A stretch of 64,000 nt of DNA from Ascaphus truei. Lineage: Eukaryota; Chordata; Amphibia; Anura; Ascaphidae. The position numbers and the translations under genes are program-made. The notes below the pieces were generated by a model, which ran no database searches, had not been told where the DNA came from, and saw nothing but the letters and a program-made list of their open reading frames with translations. Below, piece by piece: positions 1 through 12,974 of this stretch (position 1 is the stretch's first letter; each line of letters starts with the position of its first letter). The stretch is taken from contig CM071579.1 in the NCBI GenBank assembly GCA_036426205.1, positions 16,182,136-16,246,135 on the forward strand, written 5' to 3'.

Positions 1-212
1 GTGTAAGAGGGGAAGGGAGAGGGGGAGTGTAATAGGAGAAGAGGGAGAGGGGGAGTTTAAGGGGGAAAAGAGAGAAAAAGAAAGGTAGGGGAAGTGTGAG
101 AGGGGGAGTAGAGGGGGATATGTAAGGGGGGGAAAAGGGAGAAGTGTAAGAGGGGAAGAGAGGGGAGTGTGAGGGGGAAATGGAAAAGGGGAAGACAGGG
201 GAAGACAGGGGA

Positions 213-243
<31 letters not shown>

Positions 244-360
244 GATAGATGGATGTAAGAGGGAGGGAGGGATGGATGGGGGGGGGGGGGGGAAGAGGGT
301 AGAGAGAGAGAGAGACAAGGAGAGGGAAAGAAAGATAATGGGGGTTGAGAAGGTTGGAGA
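1..360. repeat. purine-rich (GGGGA/GAGA)n low-complexity tract
   Basis: Almost pure G and A on the plus strand, built from irregular GGGGAAGAG and GAGAGA units and including a run of G near 280-292. No gene signal. The tract runs off the left edge of the window, so its full length is unknown. Confidence 0.9.
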
Positions 361-1067
361 TTTCCCCAGAATTTTATAATATAATTCTAGGGTTCCTTAA
401 CGCCAAAAACATTGAAATCCACTGACGTAGACATTGTTTTTGTATGTTTCACTCTTTTTCGCCTTATGAGGTGGAAACACTAACTTCCCATAGACAGCCT
501 GTATCACAGGGTCACATTATCCAACTACTAACGAATCCCAGTAATTTGTAATTTGACACATTTGCTCTGTATTTGTAGCCACGTCTTTCAGTTGGTATGT
601 CTTACTGAATTGACCATAAACTGTTTTCGCTTACAAATGATCCTGTTCCTTACCCTTTTCCCTTTGACCCTATATTTAAACCCCCCAGCGCTATTTTCGT
701 GATCTTGATCTCCCTGTGGCATGAACACCAAAGGTTGCGGCTGTGAGCTTGGCAGTCTGTGAAATTGTACGAACTGCATACAATGTATATTATCATTCTA
801 TCTATCTCAATGTCTTGTATAGCACATACACGGAGCAAACCCTGCTGCTATGATAAGTATAGCTAGGAAATACGACATTGAGCAATTATATTATCTATGA
901 CTCAGGAGACAAGTACAGGGATAGAAAGAAACACACAGATACCCAACAAGCTCTGAGAAACCCCAAACATTACCACATAATATATACTGTGTGTATATAT
1001 ATATGTGTGTCAAAAGGAGTGCTAGTGGGCATGGCTAAATAAATACAACAAAAACCCTAAGGTTTAA
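361..1067. other. unassigned spacer before the duplicated block
   Basis: Mixed AT-rich sequence with a short TATATATA/TGTGTG stretch near 990-1010. I see no coding, RNA or recognisable repeat signal. It is single-copy in this window: the tandem duplication begins just to its right, in the pyrimidine run ending CCACTTTCC. Confidence 0.5.
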
Positions 1068-2249
1068 GCTCGCCCCTTCCCACTTTCCAAGTTGACAGGT
1101 CAGTTTCATTTTGCTGGGTTACGACAGATCCAATGTTTGATCATTCTTCCTGTAATTATACAGGTAAATAAGAATTTTAACTCAGGGAGTGTTAGGACCT
1201 GCTAACGGTCATGCCTTGAAGTTGGCTTGCAGGCTTAATACACTTTGGCCAAAGGGTTGAACTAAATGACCCCTTTTCAAGAGAATATATAGGTATTGCA
1301 CTGTGTATTTTTGTCACATTGGAAGTAGCTTTGGGCATCTTTGTAGGGATAGAAAGAACCCTGAACTAACAACTCAAAAATAAAAATATGGGGGAAAGTA
1401 AGTTCTTGGGATCATAAAAGAACCCACAAAGACACAATGTCAGTCAGTGAGTGAGTAGTGACTGTCAATGAGCCATGAAAAGCTTGCAAAAACTAGTTGA
1501 AGGAACAGCCTGTGAAAGGTCATATTTTTCTCCATTGGCAAAGACATCACTAGCGGCAGAATTCAAGCATAATTTATTTTAATAGCTGCCATGGCATGAA
1601 CTTCACATGCAGACAGCAACTACCGAGATGTTTCGTAGACAATGTTTATTCAAATATGTTTTTGGTAAAAATCTGATTTATTCTTGCCTTTTACTATGTT
1701 TTTTATTGTGTGCTGCACTGGGCCTTGATGTAACCAGAGTTATTTATCTTGAAGCAAATAGTGACCTGAGTAGAAACAGAGAAATGCCCTGGAATGCTTC
1801 TTTTAAAAAAAAAATTAATAGTTAGGAAAGATTTGCACAAGAACTGTGCTAATACCAAATACAGATGCTTCAGTGTTTGATTTATAATTAGACTTCTTGT
1901 ACTTATCTCTTTGTTTCCTATGAGGAGTTGAACATGACAGGCAGATCTAAAAAGTATATGAACCCCAAAAAAAGACTTGAAACATTCACAGATTTTCGCC
2001 CTTTTCTCCTGCTGCACACCAGTCACTGCCTGTTTGACTGCCCGGGATGCTGTGATCTCGCTAAAGCAGCACATAGTGATTTCGGAATATACCTGATTTC
2101 GTCTGCAGGTAACGTTGAACCTGTATGGAGAGAGATTTAATCTGATGTGCTCTGATATGATGTGCTCTGGCTGTATGATTTCATTCCCCTTTGGGCTGTT
2201 ACTGATTGCTCCTCCAATCCTTATTTGGATTGATTGATTGATTATAGTG

Positions 2250-2498
2250 AGAAGGAGCATCTCAGTGAGCAAAGCTACTGACTGGCACTAAGTTTGAAGC
2301 AGGGGAGCCTGGTTCAATTCCCAGTGCTGGCTCCTTGTGACCTTGGGCAAGTCACTTTATCTCCCTGTGCCTCAGGCACCAAAAACATAGATTGTAAGCT
2401 CCACGGAGCAGGGACCTGTGCCGGCAAAATGTCTCTGTAAAGTGCTACGTAAACTAGCAGTGCTATAAAATAACATGTTGTTATTATTATTATTATAG
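2250..2498 (+). repeat. MIR-like CORE-SINE (copy A)
   Basis: tRNA-derived SINE. A box B-like GGTTCAATTCC at 2311-2321 is followed by a MIR-type core reading ACCTTGGGCAAGTCACTTTA and CCCTGTGCCTCAG. A tail with ATTGTAAGCTCCACGGAGCA resembles the 3' end of L2/L3 LINEs, and the element ends in (TTA)n. That architecture is known for CORE-SINEs mobilised by L2-type reverse transcriptase. Near-identical copies lie at about 8783 and 45190. Confidence 0.85.
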
Positions 2499-2499
2499 C

Positions 2500-4029
2500 C
2501 ATGTGCTGCGTTGCCCTATATTGGTCTCTCAGGGTGTGTCCCCATTATCTGGGACTACACATATATCCAACCTGTTAGGGAGGTTTAGCACAGGGGTTAA
2601 GCCGTTAAGGGAAGTAACTTTGATCTAATCAATCTTGGAGAATAGGCCGGAGGAAGGGGCTCACCCCCCCCAAAAAAAAATTGTTGCCCCCTTATTCCCT
2701 TATTCCCCTTTGTCTTCCCTACCCTTGTGTTGCATTTTTATGTAGTCTATGAATGTCCCACATTATGTAGATTGTGAGCACACTTTCTAACATCGTTTGA
2801 CATTACATTGTGTATCCATACACCTCACAAGTATCCTGCATTTGTGTGTATACTGCTAACACATTTTTCGTATATATTAAATACTATTTGGCATATCCAT
2901 ATTTACCTTTGGTTTATTCTGAGTGCTGGGAACCCTTTTTTTCTTTATACATAGATTGTGTCACAAATCTTACACATGTGCCCTATCTTCTGTTATCTAA
3001 TTAATTCTTATCAGTCCCGTTTCTATAAAGTTCCTATCACGTGTTGAAATGGAAGGATAATGGCCCATATTTACTAAACAGTCTTCTGCCACAATGCACT
3101 TCAAATGAAGGTATCTTCCAGATATAACCCTTTATCTGCTATTGCTTTGTGCATAATCTATACAACCAGATAATAACTTTATTTCATGTAGCGCTTTTCT
3201 CCCGATGAGACTCAAAGCGCGTCACAATTACAGTATAGCGCGCGGTACGCAGCACACGGGAATTTTTACAGACACAGATGTTGCAAATCGTGCTAAACTC
3301 TATGGCTCCCACCCATATGAATGGTCCATAATGTGTCTCCTGTCTCAGCACTGTTAAGTAAATCTGGACCGTGGTTACATTTTGTGCCAAGTTGTATTTA
3401 GCTACCTTTGAATGGGATAACCCATCTCTAGATGTTGACAAATGGTGAACTAATGTAGCAGATGTCGCTGCTCCTGTTAACGTTAGGATGTAGCATCAAA
3501 TAACACGTTAAATATTTAATGCGGTATCCACATCGTTGAGACACTTACGCGCACGTTACTATTTCTTTCAATAGAGCTGTGTTAAATCTCACGTTGGTGT
3601 AATGCGTTGCGGTAATTGAGTCTGTGCTAGTGATGCTCCATGTCACGGGAACGGGCATGCTGGTGGCCATTATGAGATTATTGAGAGAATGTCAAGACCT
3701 TATTGCGCATTGCTAGTGAAGATTGTGTCTGCCTGTGTTAGGGAGTCGTGATCAGGGCCACCAACAGTGGGGACAACCAGGACTGCTGTTCCGGGGCCAG
3801 TAGGATTAGTGGCCCAGCCCCTGCCTGAGCATCCATTCTCTGCAATGGGGCCCAAGATGCAGGCAGCTCACATAGGGGAAATCCCTTCTTCCGCAGAGTC
3901 CGCGTCAGTGGGCAGGACACCAGTCAGCGGGCAGGACCTCAACGAGGGAGCGGGGCCTCAGTCAGTGGACGGGACCTCAGTTAGTGGGTGGGTCCTCTGT
4001 CAGTGGGAGGGGCCTAGAGGAGAGCAGGG
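2500..4029. other. unassigned part of duplicated unit
   Basis: AT-rich DNA followed by a somewhat GC-richer part (3730-4030). Only short open frames are present, and none is conserved in frame in the second copy (9032-10574). No RNA gene recognised. Confidence 0.5.
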
Positions 4030-5510
4030 TTAAATCAGGGGGAGAAAAACAGGCATGAAAGGGAATTAAATATAGAAAGGAAGGTAAAAATAACCGGAGA
4101 AAGTGACAAGAAGCAGAAAAGAGAGATAGATATGAAGGAGAAATAAAAGATATGAAGGGGAAAGAGTAGGAAAAGGGGGAAGGAAAAGAGAAAAAGATGC
4201 TGGGAAAAGATCAATCAGATTGTTAAGGAGAGAAAGGCATGACGGGGAAAATAAGAAAAAAACATTGGAGGGGGGGGAGAGATATGGAGGATTCCTGCAT
4301 GAATGGGGAAAGGGAAAGACCGCAGACATGGGGGGTGGTAAAAATAGAATAAACGCATGGGTGAGAAAAGAGAGATGAGAGGGAAATAAGATAAATAAAT
4401 GAGGGAAAGAGAGAGAAAGAGGCTGATATGAAGGTGTAAGAAGGGAAGCACACATGCTAGGGGGGGGGGGGAGAGAGATGCTGGGGGGGGGGGAGGGAGG
4501 GAATAGGAGGGTGGAGGGAGAGGAGAGAGAAAGGGAGGGGGGGGGGGAGGGGAGAGAATACACGAGGAGGGGCGAACAGAGATTTAAGGGGAAAAGATTA
4601 AATAACATCAAAGGCGTTAGAGAGAGACACTAGGGGGTAAAGGAGAAAGGCAGGCTGGGGGGGAGAGGAGAGAGGCAGGCTGGAGGGGAGAGGGACATAC
4701 TGGGGGGGAGGAGGGAGACATGCTGGGGGAGAGGAAGAGATATGCTGGGGGGAGACGAGAGAGGTACTGGGGGGAGGATTGAGACATGCAGGGAGAAAGG
4801 AGAGAGACATGCTGGGAGAGAGAGACATGCTGGGGGAGAGGAGAGAGACATGTTGGGGGAGAGAGACATGTTGGGGGAGAAGAGAAAGAAAACACGAGGA
4901 AGGGAGAACATAGAGACATATGGTGAAGTGATTGAATAACATAAAAGATGTAAGAGAGAGGCACGAGGAGGAAAACGAGAAATGCATGCTGATGGGAGAG
5001 GAGAGATACTGGGGGAGAGGAGTGAGACATACTGGGGGAGAGAGACATGCTGGGGGGGAAGATGAGAAATACATGCTGGAGGGGGAGGAGAGAGACATAC
5101 TGGGGGGAGAGGAGAGAGAAATACTGGGGGGAGAGGAGAGAGATACTGGTGGGAGAGGAGTGAGACATGCTGGGTGAGAAGAGAGAGACATGCTGGATGG
5201 AGAGGAGAGAGACATACTGGGGGGGGAGGTGAGGAAGACAAGGGGGGGGGGGGGGGGGGGGGGATACTGGGGGGGGAGGAGGGGGGGGGGGGGGGGGGTG
5301 GAGAGGAGAGAAAGGCATGCTGTGGGGAAAGTAGAGAAAGACATGAGGAGGGGAGAACAGAGACGCAGAAGGGTAAAAGATTGAATTACATGAAGGGTGT
5401 GAGAGAACGACATTAGGGGGAAAAGGAGAGAGAAAGATACTGCGGGGAAAAGGAGAAAGACATTAGGGGAGCGGGGAACAATAAGACATGTTGGGGCAAA
5501 GTAGAACAAA
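4030..5510. repeat. purine-rich minisatellite (GACATGCTGGGGGAGAGGAGA-type units), copy A
   Basis: Dozens of imperfect units of roughly 22-28 bp built around GAGAGACATGCTGGGGG and GAGGAGAGA, with poly-G runs up to about 20 near 5240-5300. Long open frames on the complementary strand are rich in Ser, Pro and Leu because the DNA is polypyrimidine there, and they have no protein-like features. The same array recurs at 10575-12115. Confidence 0.9.
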
Positions 5511-6342
5511 TGTGATTATATTGTAGCATTTGCAGCAGGCCCCTTTCTTCAAATTTGTTCTGGGCCCAAACTCATACATGCATGTATTTCTTTTATATAG
5601 AGGGTCGCATTTCTACTGCATGATGTTTTCTAGTTTTTACCCACAGCGCAAATAATCTGGGTAAATAGTGTTCCTTTCATCCTGCTCTGTCAGTGAGAAT
5701 TTCCTACTGATAATATCACCTTTTGCATCAGACCTTCATAGATCGATGCTGCATTTCAATCTCCAAGCTCAAGACCAGCGTCTTTTGTGTGTTTTCATCT
5801 CCTCAGTGGGGTATGAAGTTGCGCAGACATAGAGATTGCTCTTGGAAACTTGGGTTAAGATGGCCAATAATTAGCGTCAGTAATGCCCTGCTGCATTGGA
5901 AGAGCGGTCCACTAAATCCCCACAGGAGCTGCTTTTAGAGATATGGGTGCCAAACCTTACCGTCCTAGGACCATCAATTCCAACTACCTCTTGGCCCAGA
6001 AGAATAGGGCAGGAGCCCATTAAACATTGTGTTGTCTTATTTGCCGCTTATGGAATAAATGAGCAATTTTGCAAATATATTGCAGCCATGGCTCTTAGAT
6101 GTGTGCCATACGTTTGTTTATTGTCCATGCATGTGGCACACGTACCCCTGAGGAAGTGCGTTGCAGATATCCGGCACCTTGATGAATCTACAAGATGGCA
6201 TTTAGAAGAGGCAGTGGGCCCATTCTTCTGGTTGTTTGTAAGTACACATCACAGTCTGCAAACGTTGGGTGTGATATTTCAGAACTCCTGTATGTCAATG
6301 GCATGGAGGCCAATTCATATGTTGCCACAGCTACTCTAAACA
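5511..6342. other. unassigned part of duplicated unit
   Basis: Mixed-composition DNA. A 147-codon open frame at 5896-6339 is broken by indels in the second copy (around 12540-12999) and resembles no family I know, so I do not call it a gene. Confidence 0.5.
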
Positions 6343-6653
6343 CAGGGCCGTTTTAAGACCTTCGTAGGCCCTAGGCACTTTTATTTCTAGAGGCCTTTGT
6401 GTCCGATATTTTTATGCTAATTTCATTGTTTGCTTGTTTCTTTGATACTAGCGATATTTGGCATCGATACTTTTGTTTCGATATTTAAAGGTATCGATAC
6501 TTTGAAGGCATTTTAAATTAAAATTTGCTGTTTTCTCTTATTTTGTGATTTTTTTTTGTTTAGGTATTTTTTCAAGTGAAATATTGTAGGCCCTAAAAGG
6601 TTCGTTGGCCCTCGGCACTGTGCCTAGCCGGCCTAATGTATAAAGCGGCCCTG
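6343..6653. mobile_element. hAT-type MITE (copy A)
   Basis: Terminal inverted repeats begin CAGGGCCGTTTTAAGACC and end GCGGCCCTG. They are flanked by TCTAAACA on the left and TCTAAACT on the right, a near-perfect 8-bp target duplication as expected for hAT transposons. The internal AT-rich sequence has GATATTT/ATCGATAC motifs and no transposase. In the second copy this MITE is interrupted by a polypurine block. Confidence 0.75.
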
Positions 6654-7109
6654 TCTAAACTACAACCATTTTGACAGTACAAAAGACCATTTAATGTAGC
6701 AATCTCATATCTGTGGTAATGAATATAATATATATATATATGGAGCAAAGACACTACCACATGATAAGTCCCTTTAACGTGCACTCAGTGTCTGTATAGG
6801 GGAAAGTACATGAACAGAAATATGAGATGCCAATGAAAAATAATGGTACTGGTCCTGGATGTATTGTATAATTGGACAATTTAAGATGATTATATATTGG
6901 ATATGCATTAAAATATTTGGACCGTACTAAATAGGTGAGTACAATAAAACAATAAAACCACATTAAATAATAAGGGTAAAAGGGGACGATAGACAGCACT
7001 CTGATAGTGTTAAATGTATGCAATTGCAGGGTGCACGGAACAAAAGGGGACCCTTATTCCCCTGTATAGTACTAACAAATCTACGTAAGTACCAGCACTC
7101 ACTGTCTAA
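6654..7109. other. unassigned AT-rich segment
   Basis: AT-rich with a short (TA)n near 6727-6740. Only short, unconvincing open frames. It is repeated at about 14219-14640 in copy B. Confidence 0.5.
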
Positions 7110-7247
7110 TAGCTAAATGATGAAAACAGTTGAAATGCAGAAAAAACATTTACTAATAAAACGAACCAGAAATAAATCAAATGTGTTTGCAGAAACCAGT
7201 ATCATAAATGGGCATGTCACAAAGTGAGGGGTGGGGGGCGGGGGGGG

Positions 7248-7625
7248 AAAGGAAAAGGGGAAAAAACATGAAACACAAGGAATATACACAAAAAACGGAG
7301 AACGGAAAGTATGCTCCGGAGTACGGAGTACTTGAACTACTGGCATTGACTTGAGTGGATTATTGCTGCCCTGCTATTAGCTGTTTAGCTTTTTTAGCCT
7401 ACACTGTATGTTTGCTATCTATTTTCAGGGGTGTCTGATTTGACCAGTTATAGGGGAAGGGAGGCTTAGGGAAGTACCTCTGGGTCCTTTTGGACCAGGG
7501 GGAATGGGCCAGATGAAGAGGTAGTCCCTCAAAACATCGTCCCCCTAGCATACTTTCCGTTCTCCGTTTTTTGTGTATATTCCTTGTGTTTCATGTTTTT
7601 TCCCCTTTTCCTTCCCCCCCCGCCC
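7248..7625. repeat. inverted repeat with about 220-bp loop, copy A
   Basis: The arm at about 7248-7325 (containing AACATGAAACACAAGGAATA) is the near-perfect reverse complement of about 7548-7625. Between them lies a single-copy loop containing TTTTGGACCAGGGGGAATGG. The matching structure at 14641-15384 has the loop in the opposite orientation. The right arm stops abruptly where copy B starts. Confidence 0.8.
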
Positions 7626-8782
7626 CCGTCCCACTTTCCAATGTGACAGGTCAGTTTCCATTTTGGCTGGGTTACGACCAGATCCAATTTTTATCATTCC
7701 TTCCTGTAATTATACGGTAAAATAAGAATTTTAACTCAGGAGTGTTTGGACCTGCTAACGGGTCATGCCTTGAAGTTGGCTTGCACTTAATACACTTTGG
7801 TGCCAAAGGGTTGAACTAAATGACCCTTTTTCAAGACATATAGGTATTGCCACTGTGTTTTTTTGTCACATTGAAGTAGCTTTGGGCATCTTTGTAGGGA
7901 TAAGAAAGAACCCTGAACTAACAACTCAAAAATAAATATTGGGGAAAGATTATCTTGGATCATAAAAGAACCCACAAAGACACAATCAGTCCATTGAGTG
8001 AGTAGTGATGTCAATGAGCCATGAAAACTTGCAAAACGAGTTGAGGAACAGCCTGTGAAAGGTCATATTTTTCTCCATTGGCAAATACATCACTAGCGGA
8101 GAATTCACGCATACTTATTTTAAATAGCTGCCATGGCATGGAACTTCACATGCAGACAGCAACTACCCGATATGTTTCTAGACAATGTTTAATTCAAATA
8201 TTTTTTGGTAAAATCTGATTATTCTTGCCTTTTACTATGTTGTTTTATTGTGTGCTGCACTGGGCCTTGATGTAACCAGAGTTATTTATCTTGAAGCAAA
8301 TATTACCTGGATGAAACAGAGAATGCCCTGGAATGCTTCTTTTAAAAAAAAAATTAATAGTTAGAAAGATTGGCACAAACTGTGCTAATACAAAATACAG
8401 ATGCTTCAGTGTTTGATTTATATTAGACTTCGTTGTACTTATCTCTTTGTTTCCTATGGGATTGAACATGACAGGACAATCTAAAAGTATATGAACCCCA
8501 AAAAAAGACTTGAAACAGTGCACAATTTTCGCCCTTTTCCCTCCTGCGTGCACACCAGTCCACTGCTGTGTTGACTGCCCGGGATGCTGTGATCTCGCTA
8601 AAGAGCCATATGATTTCGAATAGTACCTGATTTCGTCTGCAGTAACGTTGAACCTGTATGGAGAGAGATTTAATCTGATGTGCTCTGATATGATGTGCTC
8701 TGGCTGTATGATTTCATTCCCCTTTTGGGCTGTTACTGATTGCTCCTCCAATCCTTTTTGGATTGATTGATTGATTATAGTG

Positions 8783-9030
8783 GAGAAGGATCATCTCAGT
8801 GAGCAAAGGCTACTGACTGGCCCTAAGTTTGAAGCAGGGACCTGGTTCAATTCCCAGTGGCTGGCTCTTGTGACCTTGGGCAAGTCACTTTATCTCGTCC
8901 CGTGCCTCAGGCACCAAAAACAATAGATTGTAAGCTCCACGGAGCAGGGACTGTGCCGGCAAAATGTCTCTGTAAGTGGCTACGTAACCTAGCATTGCTA
9001 TAAAATAACATGTTGTTATATATATTTATA
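8783..9030 (+). repeat. MIR-like CORE-SINE (copy B)
   Basis: Same element as at 2250. It carries several indels absent from both the copy A version and the unlinked copy at 45190, such as an extra G after the AGCAAA segment and an extra CG in the TTTATCTC part of the core. This supports copy B being the noisier version. Confidence 0.8.
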
Positions 9031-9031
9031 C

Positions 9032-10574
9032 TCCATGTGCTGCGTTGCCCTATAGTTGGTCTCTCAGGTGTGTCCCCATTATCTGGGACTACACATATAT
9101 CCCCAACCTGTTAGGGAGGTTTAGGCACAGGGTGTTAAGCCGTTAAGGGAATAACTTTGATCTAATCAATCTTGGAGAATAGGCCGGAAGTGAAGGGCTC
9201 ACCCCCCCCAAACAAAATTGTTGCCCCCTTATTCCCTTATTCCCCTTTGTCTTCCCTACCCTTGTGTTGCTTTTTTATGTAGTCTATGAATTGTCCCACC
9301 ATTAGTAGATTGTGAGCACACTTTCTAACATCGTTTGACATTACATTGGTGTATCCATACACCTCACAATCCTGCATTTGTGTGGGTATACTGCTAACAC
9401 ATTTTGTCGTATATATTAACATACTATTTGGCATATCCATATTTACCTTTGGTTTTATTCTGAGTGCTGGGAACCCTTTTTTTTCTTTATACATAGATTG
9501 TGTCACAAATCTTACACATGTGCCCTATTCTCTGTTATCTAATTAATTCTTATCAGTCCCGTTTCTATAACATTCCCTATCACGTGTTGACATGGAAGGA
9601 TAATGGCCCATATTTTACTAAACAGTCTTCTGCCACAAGCACACTTCAAATGAAGTATCTTTCCAGATATAACCCTTTATCTGCTATTGCTTTGTGCAAA
9701 TCTATACAACAGATTAATAACTTTATTTCATGTAGCGCTTTTCTCCTCCCGATGAGACTCAAAGCGCTCACAATTACAGTATAGCGCGCGGTCGCAGCAC
9801 ACGGAATTTTTACAGACACAGATGTTTGCAAATCGTGCTAACTCTATGGCCTCCCACCCATAGAATGGTCCATAATTGTGTCTCCTGTCTCAGCACTGTT
9901 AAGTAAATCTGGACCGTGGTTAACATTTTTGTGCCAAGTTGTATTTAGCTACACTTGAATGGGATAACCTCTCTATATGTTTGACAAATGGTGAACTAAT
10001 GTAGCAGATGTCGCTGCTCCTGTTAACGTTAGGATGTAGCATCAATAACCCTTTAAATTTTAATGCGGTATCCACATCGTTGAGACACTATACCGCACGT
10101 TACTATTTCTTTCAATAGAGCCTGTGTTAATCTCACGTTGGTGTAAATGCGTTGCGGTAAGGTTGAGTCTGTGCTAGTGATTCTCCATGTCACGGTAACG
10201 GCATGCTGGTGGCCATTATGAGATTATTGAGAGAAAGTCAAGACCTTATTGCGCATTGCTAGTGAAGATTGTCTCTTGCCGTTGTTAGGGAGTCGTGATC
10301 AGGCCACCAACCATTTTGGACAACACCAGGACTGCTGTTCCCCGGGGCCAGTAGGATATTGGCCCAGCCCTCTGCCTACCTCATCCATTCTCTGCAATGG
10401 GCCCCAAGATGCAGGCAGCTCACATAGGGGAATCCCTTCTTCCGCAGAGTCCTGCGTCAGTGGCAGTACACAGATTCGCTGCATGGACCTCAACGAGGAA
10501 GCGGGGCCTCAGTCGTGGACGGGACCCCTCATTTAGTGGGTGGGTCCTCTGTCATGGGAGGCCTATAGGAGAGC
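9032..10574. other. copy B counterpart of 2500-4029, unassigned
   Basis: Same landmarks as the first copy with scattered indels. Open frames do not line up between the copies, which argues against coding function. Confidence 0.5.
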
Positions 10575-12115
10575 AGGTGTTAAATCAGGGGAGAAAAACA
10601 GGCTGAACTGAATGAAAATATAGACAGGAAGTTAAACATACCCGGAGAAAGTGACAAAGGCAGAAAATATAGATAGATAATTAAGGAAATAAAATAGGAA
10701 GGGGAAAGATAGTAAAAGGGAAGGAAGGAGAAAACGATGCTGGAAAGATCAAATCAGATTGTTAAGAGAGAAAGGCATGACGGGGAAAATAAGAAAAAAA
10801 CATTGGAGGGGGGGGAGAGATATGGAGGATTCCTTGCATGAATGGGGAAAGGTTAAGACCGCAGACATGGGGGTGGTAAAAATAATAACACGCATGTGAT
10901 AAAAGAGAGATGATAGGTGAATAATAAATAAATGAGGAAATATGAGAGAGAGAAGAGGCCTGATATGAAGTGTAAAAGGGAGCACCCATGCTAGGGGGGG
11001 TGAGATAGAGATGTCTGGGAGTGGGGGAGTGAGGAGATAGATGCTTGTGGGAAGAGGAGAGAGAAAGACATGCTAAGGGGGAGAGGAGATACACTGGGGG
11101 AAAGGAGAGAGAGATGCTGGGGGAGGAAGATGAGAGAGAAAGGCATGCTGGGGGGGAGGGGAGAGATACACGAGAGGGCTAACAGAGATTTAAGGGGAAA
11201 AGATTAAATAACATCAAGGCGTTAGAGAGAGACACTAGGGGTGTAAAGGAGAAAGGCAGGCTGGGGGGAGAGGAGTAGAGGCAGCTGGGGGAGATGACTA
11301 ACGGTGGGGAGTGAGGGAGACATGCTGGGGGCGAGGAAGAGATATGCTGGGTGGGAGACGATGAGGATGTACTGGGGGGATGATTTTACATGCCGGATAA
11401 AGGAACAGATCGACATGCTTGGGAAGAGCATGCTGGGAGGGATAGAGAAGATGTTGGGGGAGAGAGCTTTGGGGAGAAGAAGAGAAAAAAAACACGAGGA
11501 AGGGAGAACATAGAGAACATATGGTGAAGTGATTGAATAACATAAAGATATGTAAGAGAGGCACGAGGAGGAAAACGAGAAATGCCATGCTGATGGGAGA
11601 GGAGAGATCAGGGGGAGGAGTGAGACATACTGGGGTAGAGAGAACATGCTGGGGGGGAAGATTAGCAATACATGCTGGGGGGGGAGAGAAGACATACTGG
11701 GGGGAGAGGAGAGAGAAATACTGGGGGAGAGAGGAAGAGTACTGGGGAAGATGAGACATGCTGGGTGAGAAGGAGACTGCTGTGATGGAGAGAGAGAGAC
11801 TACTGGTGGGGAAGATGAAATACATGCTGGAGGGGGAGGAGGAGACATACTTGGGGGAGAGATGGCTGAGACATGCTGGTGGAGAGGATAGAGCCATTGG
11901 GTGGGGAGAAGGCATTGGGGGGAGGGAGAGAGACAAACATGGGGGGGGGGGGGGAGAGGAGAGAAAGATCTGTGGGAAGTAAGAAAGACATGAGGAGGGG
12001 AGACAGAGACTGAAGGGTAATAAATTGATTTACATGAAGGGTGTGATTATGACGGACAATTATGGGAAAGGAAGAGAAAGACTGCGGGAAAAGGAGAAAG
12101 ACATTAGGGGAGCGG
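10575..12115. repeat. purine-rich minisatellite, copy B
   Basis: Counterpart of 4030-5510 with the same unit motifs and flanks. Units are more irregular and G runs shorter, as expected either from divergence or from raw-read errors in homopolymers. Confidence 0.85.
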
Positions 12116-12974
12116 GGAACAATAAGACATGTTTGGGCACAGTAGTGACAAATGTGATTATATTGTAGCATTTGCAGCAGGCCCCTTTCTTCAATTTGTT
12201 CTGGGCCCAAACTCATACATGCATGTATTTCTTTTATATAGAGGGTCGCATTTCTACCTGCAGATGTTTTCTAGTTTTTAACCCACAGCGCAAATAATCT
12301 GGGTAAATAGTTTTCCTTCTCATCCCTGCTCTGTCATGAATTTCCTACTGATAATATCACACCTTTTGCATCAGACTTCATAGATCTATGCTGCATTTCA
12401 ATCTCCACTCTCAAGACCACGCTCTTTTGTGTGTTTCATCTCCCAGCAGTGGGGTATGAAGTTGCGCAGACATCGGATTGCTCTTGGAAACTTGGGTTAA
12501 GATGGCCAATAATTAGCGTCAGCAATGGCCCTGCTGCACTTGAAAGAGCGGTCCACTAAATCCCCACAGGAGCTGCTTTTAGAGATATGGGTGCCAAACC
12601 TTACCTCCTAGGACCATCATTCCACTACCTCTTGGCCCCGAAGAATAGGGCAGGAGCCCATTAAACAATGTGTTGTCTTATTTTGCCGCTTATGGAATAA
12701 ATGACATTTTTGCAAATATATTGCACCATGGCTCTTAGATTGTGCCATACGTTTGTTTATTGTCCATTGCATGTGCACACGTACCCCTGGAAGGTGCTTG
12801 CAGATATCCGGTCGCCTTGATGAATCTACAAGATGCATTTAGAAAGGCAGTGGGCCCTTCTTCGGTTGTTTGTAAGTACACATCACTCTGCAAACGTTTG
12901 GGTGTGAATTTCAGAACTCCTGTATGTCAATGGCATGGAGGCCAATTCATATGTTGCCACAGCTACTCTAAACA
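12116..12974. other. copy B counterpart of 5511-6342, unassigned
   Basis: Runs parallel to the first copy up to the MITE. No conserved open frame, RNA gene or additional repeat was seen. Confidence 0.5.

Larger units (their letters stand above)
1068..7625 (+). repeat. tandem duplicated unit, copy A (about 6.6 kb)
   Basis: Starting at CCACTTTCCAA (about 1079), the sequence runs parallel to that starting at about 7630. The same order of landmarks appears in both copies: a MIR-like SINE, an AT-rich segment, a GGGCCTCAGTC segment, a purine minisatellite, and a hAT-type MITE. The copies differ mainly by single-base insertions and deletions. Copy A agrees better with an independent SINE copy at 45190, so it looks like the more accurate version. 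The right boundary falls inside an inverted-repeat arm made of G/C runs. Confidence 0.85.

Noticed and set aside
4066..5509. Long minus-strand open frames (up to 303 codons) rich in Ser, Pro and Leu
   Set aside because: They lie wholly in a polypurine minisatellite. Several frames are open at once and the composition follows the DNA bias.
5896..6339. 147-codon plus frame with mixed composition
   Set aside because: Its counterpart near 12540-12999 is frameshifted, and it resembles no family.
10749..12216. Long minus-strand frames in the second purine array
   Set aside because: Same artefact as in the first array, and the frames do not correspond between the copies.
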